From positions 1-60,071 of the forward strand of contig URLM01000008.1 in NCBI GenBank assembly GCA_900548775.1: a DNA stretch of 60,071 nt, written 5' to 3'. Positions 17,420 through 26,398 of the stretch are shown piece by piece; positions within the stretch are counted from its first letter, which is position 1, and every line of letters starts with the position of its first letter. The position numbers and the translations under genes are program-made. Under the pieces are notes generated by a model. That model made no database searches. It was not told the DNA's origin and worked only from the letters and a program-made list of their open reading frames with translations. This DNA comes from an uncultured Olsenella sp. Its GTDB lineage: Bacteria; Actinomycetota; Coriobacteriia; Coriobacteriales; Atopobiaceae.

Positions 17420-17794
17420 CTACTTGGAACACCGTCCTCGCGAATCAATCTCTTTGTCCGCCTTGATTTCATACAAATTGATAATTTCCTCAATTAATTC
17501 CCTTGCCAACTGCGCTGTCATCAAATGGTCTTGGGCATGAACGAGCAGCACGTCAACGTCAACATGATCACCAGATGCCTCTTGAGTCAAAAGGCGTGTC
17601 TGGCACCTGTGTGCAAGCAGACTTTCTTTCTTGGATTCTTCAATAAGTTCGCGAGCCTTTACAAAATTATTGTCTCGCGCATATCCGAGAGCTTCAAAAG
17701 CTAAACTGCGAGCCTGACCTGCGGACGCGATGATTTCGAACGATACTTCTTCTGAAGACCCAGGTGCTTCCGGCACATCACTCATCCCCTGCAT
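17420..17794 (-). CDS. celC: PTS lactose/cellobiose-type IIA component, 124 aa
   Basis: A helical trimer-type IIA domain. The phosphorylated histidine is in LLVHAQDHLMTA near residue 85. It relays phosphate from HPr to IIB. The start at 17794 follows AGGAAGGGGA and overlaps the end of the regulator gene by 13 bases, which indicates coupled translation. The N-terminal 15 residues are acidic and extra to the usual family start. Confidence 0.9.
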   Translation of the reverse strand: MQGMSDVPEAPGSSEEVSFEIIASAGQARSLAFEALGYARDNNFVKARELIEESKKESLLAHRCQTRLLTQEASGDHVDVDVLLVHAQDHLMTAQLARELIEEIINLYEIKADKEIDSRGRCSK

Positions 17795-19695
17795 GATTGG
17801 TTCCCCTTCCTAAGACAATCGATGAGACACTCCCATGTCTGCGTTTTAACTAGTTCGGAAATCGCTTCTTTGCTCACAAACAATTCGGCTAGAGACGCAA
17901 ATGCGTCTGCTACGTCATTGCCACTTCGTGCATAAGAAACGAGAAAAACAGCACGAACATCGTGATTGAACTCATCCCAAGACAGAGGCTCATCAAGAAG
18001 AGCGACTGCCACTGCCGTTGTGCTTCCCTTTGCCTCGACGGGATGTGGAAGAGCCACCTGGTTCCCAAAGCACGTAGGTGCCACCTGCTCTCGCAAATCC
18101 ACCGACTTACGTAGCGTCAAATCTGCAAATCCTGCAGAGACGATCGATGAGCACATCATGTCCAACAGCGAGTTTTTGTCCTTTGCTTTCACATGGGGAA
18201 AGAAAAGCTCACGGGAGAACATGGATGTAGCATCTCTTGCGTCCGCGCTCTCCAAAATGCGACGTATGTCGTCCCCAGCATCTCTGTCGAAGAAGTAACT
18301 AATCTGGCAAACTGGCACTGGAAGATCGGGCAGTGGGACCGTAGAGAAGACGTAATCGACATCGGAAAGATCTTTTCCGGCTACGCTTGCGGCGTCACAT
18401 GTGTCGCACCGCTCGAGCAATTCGCCAAACTCTGTAATAAACCGCTGGCGAAGCAAGCGCGCACTCCCCATTCCAGAGGCGCACACCACAAGCACACGCA
18501 TTTTTCGAGCCGGCGTTCGCCGACGTTCCAGCGAAAGCGCAAATGAAAGAGCGAGAAAACCAGTCTCGTCCTCATTTGGCATGGCACCATAGTGGCGCTC
18601 AAGCACTTTCCCCGCCTCGAGCGCCATTGACCATGCAAGCGGATAGCGCAGCTTTGTCTCTTCGAGTAATGGGTTCTTTGCAGGCATTCCATATCGAAGC
18701 CGCACTGAGAGTGGCACGATGTGACGAGCAAGGTTCATTCGCAGCTCAAGATCGCTTCTAAGATCTATCCGCATAGCAAGACGAGCAGCATCAAGGATTT
18801 CGCCAACGATATCCCAGACGCTACCGCTGATTACGGTCCCATCTGTATCGACCTCTTGGGAAAGGGCATCGATAGAATGCTTCCCCGCAAGGTGAATAGT
18901 AATGAAAGCAACCTCCGAGCTTGGAAGGTCAATCCCAAGATCATTCCCGATGGCCTGCGCAAGTTGTTGGGCAGTAATGCTTTCCGGCAGTGCCATCAGG
19001 CGTTCCCTCTGCTCGACATCCATGGGAACATAGCAGCCCTGCTCTATTCGCTCGGCTGCAACCACGAGGTGCACCACAAGATTCTGAAATGCAATAGAGC
19101 TAATAGAAAAGTTATTCTCACCGAGTACCCGCTCGACTGTCATCCCTATTGTCTTGGCACGATTGGATAGCGCCTCAGTATTTCCGGTGCCACCAACGAG
19201 AGAGGCTGAGATTACCGAAGCAAGACATGTGCGTCTGTTGATTTCCGGTCCCTCGACACGAATCCCGTACCGCGGACGCTTTACAAGCGAAAGCCCAAAC
19301 TTAGAGAGTTCAGCTTCAACCTCATGCAAGTCCATAGAGATGCTTTGGGACGAAACGAAGAGGCGATCGGCCAAATCGGGAACTCGCACCCAGCCATCGG
19401 TAAGTAGAAGGTAATTGAGGATACGGGGCACGCGCCTGACCGAACCAGCCTGCTCCTGTTCGACTTTATTGCCCCGATCAAGCCAAGTTTGAAATGCATC
19501 TTCATTAAGGACCTCGAGTTCATATACATTGTATTTTCTCGAGAACCGAATGAGAGCGATATCTTCAAGCATTTGGTTTGCCGCATGGACATGCGAACGC
19601 ACTGTACGGGCACTCACTTTGAAACGTTCCATGAGCGTCTCAAGGGAATCACCCCCGTCATCAAGCAGTGTTTGTATGAGCTCGATGGTTCGCAT
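17782..19695 (-). CDS. PRD-containing transcriptional activator (LicR/MtlR-like), 637 aa
   Basis: Domain order: winged helix at the N-terminus (ETLMERFKVSARTVRSHVHA region), a second helix-turn-helix, two PTS-regulation domains with conserved histidines (about residues 190-390), a IIB-like domain with VVCASGMGSARLL (near 410), and a C-terminal IIA-like domain with ALPHPVEAKG. Phosphorylation by PTS proteins should set its activity, so that it turns on the cellobiose-type operon when the substrate is present. The ATG at 19695 follows AAGGAGG; a longer frame starts 21 bases earlier. A perfect 46-base palindrome lies 44 bases upstream. Confidence 0.9.
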   Translation of the reverse strand: MRTIELIQTLLDDGGDSLETLMERFKVSARTVRSHVHAANQMLEDIALIRFSRKYNVYELEVLNEDAFQTWLDRGNKVEQEQAGSVRRVPRILNYLLLTDGWVRVPDLADRLFVSSQSISMDLHEVEAELSKFGLSLVKRPRYGIRVEGPEINRRTCLASVISASLVGGTGNTEALSNRAKTIGMTVERVLGENNFSISSIAFQNLVVHLVVAAERIEQGCYVPMDVEQRERLMALPESITAQQLAQAIGNDLGIDLPSSEVAFITIHLAGKHSIDALSQEVDTDGTVISGSVWDIVGEILDAARLAMRIDLRSDLELRMNLARHIVPLSVRLRYGMPAKNPLLEETKLRYPLAWSMALEAGKVLERHYGAMPNEDETGFLALSFALSLERRRTPARKMRVLVVCASGMGSARLLRQRFITEFGELLERCDTCDAASVAGKDLSDVDYVFSTVPLPDLPVPVCQISYFFDRDAGDDIRRILESADARDATSMFSRELFFPHVKAKDKNSLLDMMCSSIVSAGFADLTLRKSVDLREQVAPTCFGNQVALPHPVEAKGSTTAVAVALLDEPLSWDEFNHDVRAVFLVSYARSGNDVADAFASLAELFVSKEAISELVKTQTWECLIDCLRKGNQSCRG

Positions 19696-19738
19696 CTTTC
19701 CTCCTTGGTTTTGCATAGTAAAAAGTCGACAAGAAGCA

Positions 19739-19784
19739 TTCCATCACGTCGCCTGCCACTTTCGTGGCAGGCGACGTGATGGAA
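19739..19784. promoter_or_regulatory. perfect 21-bp inverted repeat upstream of the PRD regulator
   Basis: Arms of 21 bp (19739-19759 and 19764-19784) match without error around a TTTC loop; the arm contains CACGTCGCCTGCCAC. It is GC-rich inside an AT-richer leader. No T-tract follows on either strand, so it is not a standard terminator. It could be an operator, an RNA structure in the leader, or a transcription-blocking boundary of the island. Confidence 0.6.
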
Positions 19785-19904
19785 CTGCGCGTATATATCC
19801 ACCTGCAACATAGCAGCAGCACAAGCGAAACGAGTTATGGCTCCCGAAACAATCGCTGAGTCAATAGTCCTGGGCTGAGAGTTCTTATCGTGCTTTCCGA
19901 CCGG

Positions 19905-19981
19905 TGTTGCTGAGAACTAATTCGACGTTTTGAGCCGAGCGGAGGCACCATTCTGGCGAATTTCTTCTCAACAGCGCCAGG
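19905..19981 (+). repeat. 77-80 bp palindromic element, copy 2, right border of the low-GC island
   Basis: Same block order as the copy at 12672-12751: GAACT, ACGTTTTG, GCCG, AATTTCTTCTCA, then CAGC and CCAGG. The left end (GCTGAGAACTAATTCG) and the inverted right end (GTTGAGAAGAAATTCG) match at most positions. It lies 24 bases after the MFS gene end and marks the return to high GC. Confidence 0.65.
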
Positions 19982-20005
19982 CAGTCAGGAGGCCAAACGG
20001 CATCG

Positions 20006-21352
20006 CTACTCCACCGCATGCCGTCGTCGTCCCACCGCCACAAGCGTGGGAACAACCGCAAGCGACACCAGCGCACCTGCAAGGAAGATGAGCGACGAGG
20101 GCGTAAACCCACCCCCAACTACGCCAAAGCCTCCGATGGCTCCAGACCCAGAGCTCACCGCCGACCCAATCCACGGCCCCACGAGCATGGGGACCAGCAC
20201 CACCATGAACATGCGCACGCCCTGGAGAGCGCCTGCACGGTCGGCCAGCGTGTTGTTGCGCACCTCGGCGGCAAAGCAGGCCACGGCTCCTAGGTACCCG
20301 CACAGCATGAGGACCGAGCCCACAAAGACACCCGCCACGCTCGTGAGCAGCGTGAGCGCCAGGCACCCCGCCACAAACAGCGCCAGCGGCAGGCGCACGG
20401 CGCGCTCAAAGCCAAGCTTGTCCAGGCGCCGGCCGTAGAAGATGGTGAAGACGGCCGCAATCACAATGCCCGGGGCCATCACAAACACGTAGCCCTCACC
20501 AAGCACATAGGGAAGCCGCAGGTAGAGCACGTAGTATGGCATAAAGACTTGAAGCGCCGTCGAGAAGATGCAATAGCCGAGAAGCACCAGGTAGAGCACT
20601 GGGTTTGCACGCATCGTCGCAGGCGAGAACCCCCGCGCCACCCCGCGCAGCCAGCCCTTCTCGACCGAAGACACCGGGTGGGAGTCCCGCATGAGGATAC
20701 CGGCCACCACCGCGGCCGCCCCTACCAGCACGCCGACCGCCACAAAGAGCGCCGGGTAGTCGTACGTCACGGTCCCGTCATCGCCCACGTGCATGAGGGC
20801 CATCGCTCCGCCAAAGACAGCCAGCATCGCGATGAGCGGCATCGCGGAGTTAACGCCCTCAACGCGCCCGCGGTTTGTCTCGTCCGTCACGTCGGTGAGC
20901 CAGGCGTTGAACGCCGCGTCGTTGGAGAGGCTCCCAAAGAAGGTCATCACGCAGTCAAAGACGATTGTGAGAGTGACGCCCATGCGTGCCGCCTGGGCAG
21001 CATCCGGCGAAAGCGTGTTCGAGATCACCTGAATGGACGCGAACCCAATGATCGAGACGCCCCACAGAGCTGCGCCCGCCACCACAAAGACCTTGCGACG
21101 GCGCACGCTATCCGACCACGCGCCAACAAACAGCGTGGTCAGCGTGGCCGTAAGCGCCGAGGCAGAGACCATGAACGCTACGTCCTGCAGCGAGGCGCCA
21201 AAGGAGTCCTGGACAAACAGGTTGAGGAAGTTGTTCTCGACCGCCCAGGCAACCTGCCCCACAAAGGCGAGAAGCACGATAACCAGCCAAGTGGTTCGAG
21301 AGATTGTGGGCCTGGTGGCACGCGATGCGACAGGTCTGGTCTTGTCTGCCAT
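20006..21352 (-). CDS. MFS transporter, probably for a glycoside or oligosaccharide, 448 aa
   Basis: Twelve predicted helices. The loop motif between helices 2 and 3 is seen as GAWSDSVRRRK, typical of the major facilitator family. I placed the start at the ATG at 21352, after GGGGAGAGG; the frame stays open upstream for 17 codons. The GH2 glycosidase gene ends 57 bases upstream on the same strand, so the pair may import a glycoside and cleave it. The substrate is not evident. GC is back to the genomic level. Confidence 0.82.
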   Translation of the reverse strand: MADKTRPVASRATRPTISRTTWLVIVLLAFVGQVAWAVENNFLNLFVQDSFGASLQDVAFMVSASALTATLTTLFVGAWSDSVRRRKVFVVAGAALWGVSIIGFASIQVISNTLSPDAAQAARMGVTLTIVFDCVMTFFGSLSNDAAFNAWLTDVTDETNRGRVEGVNSAMPLIAMLAVFGGAMALMHVGDDGTVTYDYPALFVAVGVLVGAAAVVAGILMRDSHPVSSVEKGWLRGVARGFSPATMRANPVLYLVLLGYCIFSTALQVFMPYYVLYLRLPYVLGEGYVFVMAPGIVIAAVFTIFYGRRLDKLGFERAVRLPLALFVAGCLALTLLTSVAGVFVGSVLMLCGYLGAVACFAAEVRNNTLADRAGALQGVRMFMVVLVPMLVGPWIGSAVSSGSGAIGGFGVVGGGFTPSSLIFLAGALVSLAVVPTLVAVGRRRHAVE

Positions 21353-21409
21353 GGTTACCTCTCCCCTCTCGGAAGCGCCCGCGACGCACGCAGGACACGC
21401 CATGGTCGT

Positions 21410-23278
21410 CTACGGCAGCAGCTTGTTCACCCGGCGATCGTAGCTGAGAAGGCCGTTGGTCTCCTCCTCCACGTCCGAGAGCTGCGTGTACACGTACCCG
21501 GAAAGCCCCTTAACCTCGAGCGCGCGTGCCTCGTCGAGAAGCGCCCGCACCGCAAGGCGCCATTCCTCCAGGCTGGCAAACCCCGCGTAGCCATAGGGTT
21601 CCGAGAAGGAGCTGTGACCCTTAACGTGCCAGGTGAGCCCGCCAAACTCAGAAATCACAAAGGCGCGAGACGAGCCACGCGGAAGGTGCGCGCGCAGCTT
21701 CCGGAAGTAGTTGTGCTCACTCACAAAGTCACCGCAGCCCTGGTCAAACCAACCGCTGGTAGCGTCGATGGGCCGCGTGGGGTCGATCGCGCGCACGCGG
21801 CGCACCGCATCGCGCGCGCAGAACTGCCCCCAACCCTCGTTGAAGAGGACCCACGTCACGATGCAGGGATGGTTTCGCAGGTAGCGAACCGTACCCTCGC
21901 AGTCACGGGTCCACTCCTCCTGGTAGGCAGGGTCTGTCGAGGAGAGCCGCGCCTGGTGGGAGGCGGTGTCGTCTCGGAAGTGCCCGCAGGCAAGGCGGGA
22001 CAGGTTGGGCTTCTGGTTGACCTGCCACATGTCGTAGGGAGCCGTGCCGCCGCTCACCATGTCCTGCCAGACGAGCATGCCCATGCGGTCGCAGAGCCAG
22101 TACCAGCGGTCCTGCTCAACCTTGATGTGCTTGCGCAGCATGTTGAAGCCGAGGTCCCTTGCAGTCTTGATGTCTGCCGCCAGTGCTTCCTCAGAGGGCG
22201 CGGTGAGAATCCCGTCCGGCCAATACCCCTGATCGAGAAGCCCGCGCAGGAAGAATGGCTGGTGGTTGAGGCAGAAGCGCGGCACACCCGCTGCGTCCGG
22301 CTCAACAGAGACGGTGCGGAAGGCGCAGTAGCTCGTCACCACGTCCGCACCGTACTCGATGCGCAGCCCGTAGAGATAGGGGTCATCCGGGCTCCATAGG
22401 TGCGGCGTGGCAGCGGGGACACGAACGGCCAGGCTGTTCTCGCCTGCCACCGCCGAGCCGCTGGCGACGAGCGCGCCGTCTGCCGAGAGGAGCGACGCGC
22501 GCAGCTCCTCGACCGGCCGCGTGACCCGCACGGCAACCGTCACGTCGCCAGAGTCCGGGCTGGCGTCGACGAGCAGCTCCTCGACGCGGTTCTCGGGCAC
22601 GCGCTCCCACCAGACGTCCTGCCAGATGCCGCTCTGCGCGGTATACCAGATGGTCCCGCACTGGAGGAGCTGCTTGCCACGTAGGTGCGGCTCGGTGTCG
22701 CTGGGATCGCGGACGCACAGGAGAAGCTCGGTTTTCTCGCCAGGCGCCAGAAGGTCTGTCACGTCAAACGAGAAGGGCAGGTAGCCGCCGCTGTGCGTGC
22801 CCGCGAGACGCCCATTCACGTAGCAGGCGCATGCGTAGTCCACGGCGTCGAAGTGGAGGAGCAGTCGCTCGCCGGCAACGAGCGCGGGCGCTTCGAACGA
22901 GCGCCGATACCACAGCAGCTCGTCCGGCTGGAGCTGGCACCCCACGCCCGAGAGCGGAGCCTCCGGCGAGAAGGGCACGCGGATGCGCTGGGAGAACGTC
23001 GCTGGTACGGCGGCCGTGCGCTCCGGCGCGTCGCCGCCGGGGCTGGCGACAAACGCGCACTCCCACCAGCCGTTGAGGCTCTCCCACGCGCTGCGGGCAA
23101 ACTGGGGGTGAGGATGCGTAGCTGGAGAGCTTGCGCGGTTGGCGTCGCCGGGGCAGCCGAAGCCGGCGCCCTTCTCGTCACGCGCGCGAAGTTCCTCTCC
23201 CCACGGCGTCCAAAGGGGCAATGGGTCTTCTCGCTCGTGAGTACGAAGCCTGCCCGCCAGCATGCGTCGGATGTCCAT
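21410..23278 (-). CDS. glycoside hydrolase family 2 protein, 622 aa
   Basis: Order: sugar-binding jelly roll (WYRRSFEAP and LLHFDAVDYACACYVNG), an immunoglobulin-like middle domain, then a TIM barrel with acid/base glutamate in LFNEGWGQF and nucleophile glutamate in VISEFGG. GH2 includes beta-galactosidases, beta-glucuronidases and beta-mannosidases. At 622 residues it is nearer the glucuronidase/short-galactosidase size than LacZ. No signal peptide is seen, so it is cytoplasmic. It is followed by the MFS gene. Specificity is not assigned. Confidence 0.87.
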   Translation of the reverse strand: MDIRRMLAGRLRTHEREDPLPLWTPWGEELRARDEKGAGFGCPGDANRASSPATHPHPQFARSAWESLNGWWECAFVASPGGDAPERTAAVPATFSQRIRVPFSPEAPLSGVGCQLQPDELLWYRRSFEAPALVAGERLLLHFDAVDYACACYVNGRLAGTHSGGYLPFSFDVTDLLAPGEKTELLLCVRDPSDTEPHLRGKQLLQCGTIWYTAQSGIWQDVWWERVPENRVEELLVDASPDSGDVTVAVRVTRPVEELRASLLSADGALVASGSAVAGENSLAVRVPAATPHLWSPDDPYLYGLRIEYGADVVTSYCAFRTVSVEPDAAGVPRFCLNHQPFFLRGLLDQGYWPDGILTAPSEEALAADIKTARDLGFNMLRKHIKVEQDRWYWLCDRMGMLVWQDMVSGGTAPYDMWQVNQKPNLSRLACGHFRDDTASHQARLSSTDPAYQEEWTRDCEGTVRYLRNHPCIVTWVLFNEGWGQFCARDAVRRVRAIDPTRPIDATSGWFDQGCGDFVSEHNYFRKLRAHLPRGSSRAFVISEFGGLTWHVKGHSSFSEPYGYAGFASLEEWRLAVRALLDEARALEVKGLSGYVYTQLSDVEEETNGLLSYDRRVNKLLP

Positions 23279-23372
23279 GGCCCCTCCGTCCCAGGTTGGG
23301 CGCGCGCCCGTGTGCCTGCGCAGAGTTTACCAGCACCGCCGTTCGCGCCGCGGCGCCACGGCGACCGGCCGA

Positions 23373-23521
23373 TACACATTCGTCGGCCGAATGTGTAGCA
23401 TCCTGCGCGCGATACAGATTCGTACCCGAATGTGTATCGGCCGGAACCCCCGCGCGTCACAGATTCGTACCCGAATGTGTAGCGCGCGCAGGTCGATACA
23501 GCTTCGCATCACGAATGTGTA
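23373..23521. repeat. array of four ATTCG/CGAAT hairpins
   Basis: Four dyads follow one another at 23373-23397, 23411-23438, 23457-23482 and 23494-23521, centre to centre 38-45 bp. Each has the form ACA-S-ATTCG or ACAGCTTCG, a 4-6 base loop, and CGAATGTGTA. Spacers are GC-rich and not conserved. The array lies between the end of the UvrA-like gene and the start of the GH2 gene. Related hairpins occur at 44259-44326. Confidence 0.75.
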
Positions 23522-23537
23522 CCGCGCAGAGACGCGA

Positions 23538-26081
23538 TCAGCTCCGAGCAGGCGCCCCCAGCTCCTCGGCCAGGTACCGCCCGGTCAGCGACGCCGCGCA
23601 CCCAGCTACCTCCTCCGGCGTCCCGGCGCACACGATGCGCCCGCCCGCGTCGCCGCCGCCCGGACCCATGTCGATCACGTAGTCGGCGTTGGCAATCATG
23701 TCCAGGTCGTGCTCGATCACCACCACGGTTGCGCCGTGCTCAACCAGCTCCTGCAGCACGCCGAGAAGCACCTCAACGTCGAGCGGGTGCAGGCCAATCG
23801 TGGGCTCGTCGAAGACGAAGAGCGCACCCTCCTGGCTGCGGCCGATCTCGCTCGAGAGCTTGAGGCGCTGAGCCTCTCCGCCAGAGAGCGCCGGCGTGGC
23901 CTCGCCCAGCGTGAGGTAGCCCAGGCCAATGTCCGAGAGCGTCTGCAGCTTGGCCGCCACACGGCGCAGCCGGCCAAGCCGCCCCAGCGCCTCGTCCACG
24001 GTCATCTCCATGAGCTGCGGCAGGCTCAAGTAGTCGCCCTTCTCGCCGCCCGCGCCGCGCGTGGTGTGACGGCGAACCTCCCAGGCCGCCGGCGCGTAGC
24101 GCGAGCCATGACAGTCCGGGCAATCAATCTCTACGTCGGGGAGAAACTGCACGTCAAGCGATATGGTTCCGGTTCCGTCGCAGGTGGGGCACCTCAGCGA
24201 CCCCGTGTTGTACGAGAAGTCCCCCGCATGCAGGCCGCGGGCCTTGGCGTCGGTGGTCTGGGCGAAGGCGCGACGCAGGTCGTCCATCACGCCGGAGTAC
24301 GTGGCCACCGTCGAGCGCACGTTCGCGCCGATGGGTGTGGAGTCGATGAGGCACACGCGACGAATGCCGGGCGCGTCGCAGGCGCGCACATGCGCGGGCA
24401 GCGCCTCCCCCGCAATGCCCGCCTGGAGCGCGGGCACCAGGCTCTCGAGCACCAGCGTCGTCTTGCCCGATCCCGAGACGCCGGTCACGGCGATCATGCG
24501 GCCCTGCGGCACGTCCACGGAAAGCGGCCGTACGGTGTGGATCTGGCCCGTCTCCAGGTGAATGCGCCCCAGGTCAAACATGGTGTCTCGCTCGGCGCGC
24601 CGCCGCGTGCGAATCACGCGCTCTCCCGAGAGGAAGGCCGCAATGCGAGAGGCCCCGTCCCTCTCGACCTCCGCAACGCTCCCCTGGCAGATGATGGTAC
24701 CGCCATTCTTGCCCGAACCCGGCCCCACCTCGATGAGGTGGTCCGCGTGGCGCAGCACCCGCACGTCGTGGTCCACCACCACAACGGAGTTGCCGTCGGC
24801 GAGAAGGTCGTCCACTACGCCGAGGAGTCCCTCGACATTCGAGGGGTGCAGGCCAATGGATGGCTCGTCAAGCACGTAGAGCACGCCCGTCGTGCGGTTG
24901 CGCACGGCGCGGGCAAGCTGCACCCGCTGGCGCTCCCCGTTGGAGAGCGTGGAGCTGGCTCGGTCGAGCGCCAGGTAGCCCAGGCCCAGCTGCCGCAGGC
25001 GAGCGATGGGCTCGGCCATGGTCGCCACGATCTGCTCGGCCATGGGTGCGACCTCGGTCGGCAGCGTCGCCGCCACACCAGGCAGCCACGCGGCAAGCTC
25101 GTCCAGCGTCATTGCCGTGGCCTCGGCCAGGTTGATACCGCGTACCTGCGGGTCTCTCGCCGCAGCCGAGAGGCGCGTGCCGTGGCAGTCCGGGCACGGC
25201 CCCTCCTTGAGGAAGCGAGCGATGCGCTTCATGGCGCTCTCGGTCTTGGCCTTGGCCAGCGCGTTCTCCACCGCGCGCACGGCCGAGTAGTACGTAAAGT
25301 CCAGCTCGGTGGCCGTGTCGGTCCCCTTGTTGTGCACCACGATGTGCCGCTTCTCGGCTGACCCATGGAAGACAATCTCTCGCTCCTGGGGCGTAAGCTC
25401 GCAAAACGGCACGTTGGTGCGCACGCCCATCTCGCGGCAAACGTCCTTCATGAGCGACCACATGAGGGTGCCCCATGGTGCCACGGCGCCTTCGTCTATG
25501 GACTTGGACTCGTCGGGGACAAGAGCGGCCTCGTCCACCTGCCGCATGACGCCGGTTCCGCCACAGGTGGGACAGGCGCCGTCACTGTTAAAGGCCAGGT
25601 CCTCGGCGCCGCGGCCAAAGAACTTCTCGCCGCACACGGGACACACGATGGGCTGCTCGAGCGCCACGTTCATGGTGGGCGGGCAGCGATGGCCGTTTGG
25701 GCAGGTATACGAGCCCACGCGCGAGAAGAGCAGGCGCAGGCCGTTTAGGAGTTCGGTCGAGGTGCCAAAGGTTGAGCGCACGCCGGGCACGCCTGGCCGC
25801 TGCCGCAACGCAAGGGCGGCAGGCACGTGCTCGACAAGGTCCACGTCGGCGCGGTTAGACTGCGTGAGGCGCCGGCGGGTGTAGGTCGAGAGCGCCTCGA
25901 GATAGCGGCGGCTGCCCTCGGCGTAGAGCACCCCCAGCGCCAGGCTCGACTTGCCGGAGCCCGAAACGCCCGCGATTCCCACCAGCTCGCCAAGCGGCAC
26001 GGATACGTCGACGTTCTTGAGGTTGTGCACGCGCGCGCCGCGGACCTCGATGGCGCGTGGCGCGGAGTTGCTGCGAGACAT
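23538..26081 (-). CDS. UvrA-like ABC ATPase (paralogue of excinuclease subunit A), 847 aa
   Basis: Two ABC modules with Walker A GVSGSGKSSL and GVSGSGKTTL, signatures STLSNGERQR and PALSGGEAQR, and Walker B ending DEPSIGLH and DEPTIGLH. Zinc-type CxxC pairs occur as CPNGHRCP, CPVCGEKF, CPTCGGTG and CPTCDGTG/CPDCHGSR. It is about 100 residues shorter than standard UvrA, and the region after the first Walker A looks reduced where the UvrB-binding domain would lie. This fits the UvrA2/drug-resistance branch rather than the repair subunit. AAAGGGG lies before the ATG. It stands alone on its strand. Confidence 0.85.
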   Translation of the reverse strand: MSRSNSAPRAIEVRGARVHNLKNVDVSVPLGELVGIAGVSGSGKSSLALGVLYAEGSRRYLEALSTYTRRRLTQSNRADVDLVEHVPAALALRQRPGVPGVRSTFGTSTELLNGLRLLFSRVGSYTCPNGHRCPPTMNVALEQPIVCPVCGEKFFGRGAEDLAFNSDGACPTCGGTGVMRQVDEAALVPDESKSIDEGAVAPWGTLMWSLMKDVCREMGVRTNVPFCELTPQEREIVFHGSAEKRHIVVHNKGTDTATELDFTYYSAVRAVENALAKAKTESAMKRIARFLKEGPCPDCHGTRLSAAARDPQVRGINLAEATAMTLDELAAWLPGVAATLPTEVAPMAEQIVATMAEPIARLRQLGLGYLALDRASSTLSNGERQRVQLARAVRNRTTGVLYVLDEPSIGLHPSNVEGLLGVVDDLLADGNSVVVVDHDVRVLRHADHLIEVGPGSGKNGGTIICQGSVAEVERDGASRIAAFLSGERVIRTRRRAERDTMFDLGRIHLETGQIHTVRPLSVDVPQGRMIAVTGVSGSGKTTLVLESLVPALQAGIAGEALPAHVRACDAPGIRRVCLIDSTPIGANVRSTVATYSGVMDDLRRAFAQTTDAKARGLHAGDFSYNTGSLRCPTCDGTGTISLDVQFLPDVEIDCPDCHGSRYAPAAWEVRRHTTRGAGGEKGDYLSLPQLMEMTVDEALGRLGRLRRVAAKLQTLSDIGLGYLTLGEATPALSGGEAQRLKLSSEIGRSQEGALFVFDEPTIGLHPLDVEVLLGVLQELVEHGATVVVIEHDLDMIANADYVIDMGPGGGDAGGRIVCAGTPEEVAGCAASLTGRYLAEELGAPARS

Positions 26082-26398
26082 GCTTAGGCCCCTTTCTTGC
26101 TGCTACATCGTATGGTACGGCAGGTGCGGCCCACAGAAGGAACGCCCGACGAAGAATCTTCTCCCCTGCTTTTTGACAGCAGCTCGCATCGGGCATGCCA
26201 TCTGCGAGGCATGCGAACTGGTTCGCTGGGCGTGTCGGCCATGTCGGCAGCCGTCCAAGGAACCTCATTGGCTCCCCAAACTGCACGTATTATCATTCTC
26301 GAGCTCAAATTCAGTTGTCAACTGAGGAAACGGCCGGCCTCCCTTCATATCCTGTGGGCACGCCATTTCAGCTGCTCACCACGGAATTGGAGGCAATC
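26082..26398. promoter_or_regulatory. intergenic region with a perfect 15-bp palindrome at 26311-26325
   Basis: This 317-base gap separates the divergent UvrA-like and lipoprotein genes, so it should hold both promoters. TCAGTTGTCAACTGA at 26311-26325 is a perfect dyad about 74 bases before the lipoprotein start; TATTAT at 26288-26293 could be a -10 element but no good -35 was seen. Nothing else stands out. Confidence 0.35.

Noticed and set aside
23373..23521. Possible CRISPR-like array
   Set aside because: The repeated parts are self-complementary hairpins and spacers are about 12-18 bp and GC-rich; units vary and no cas gene is near.
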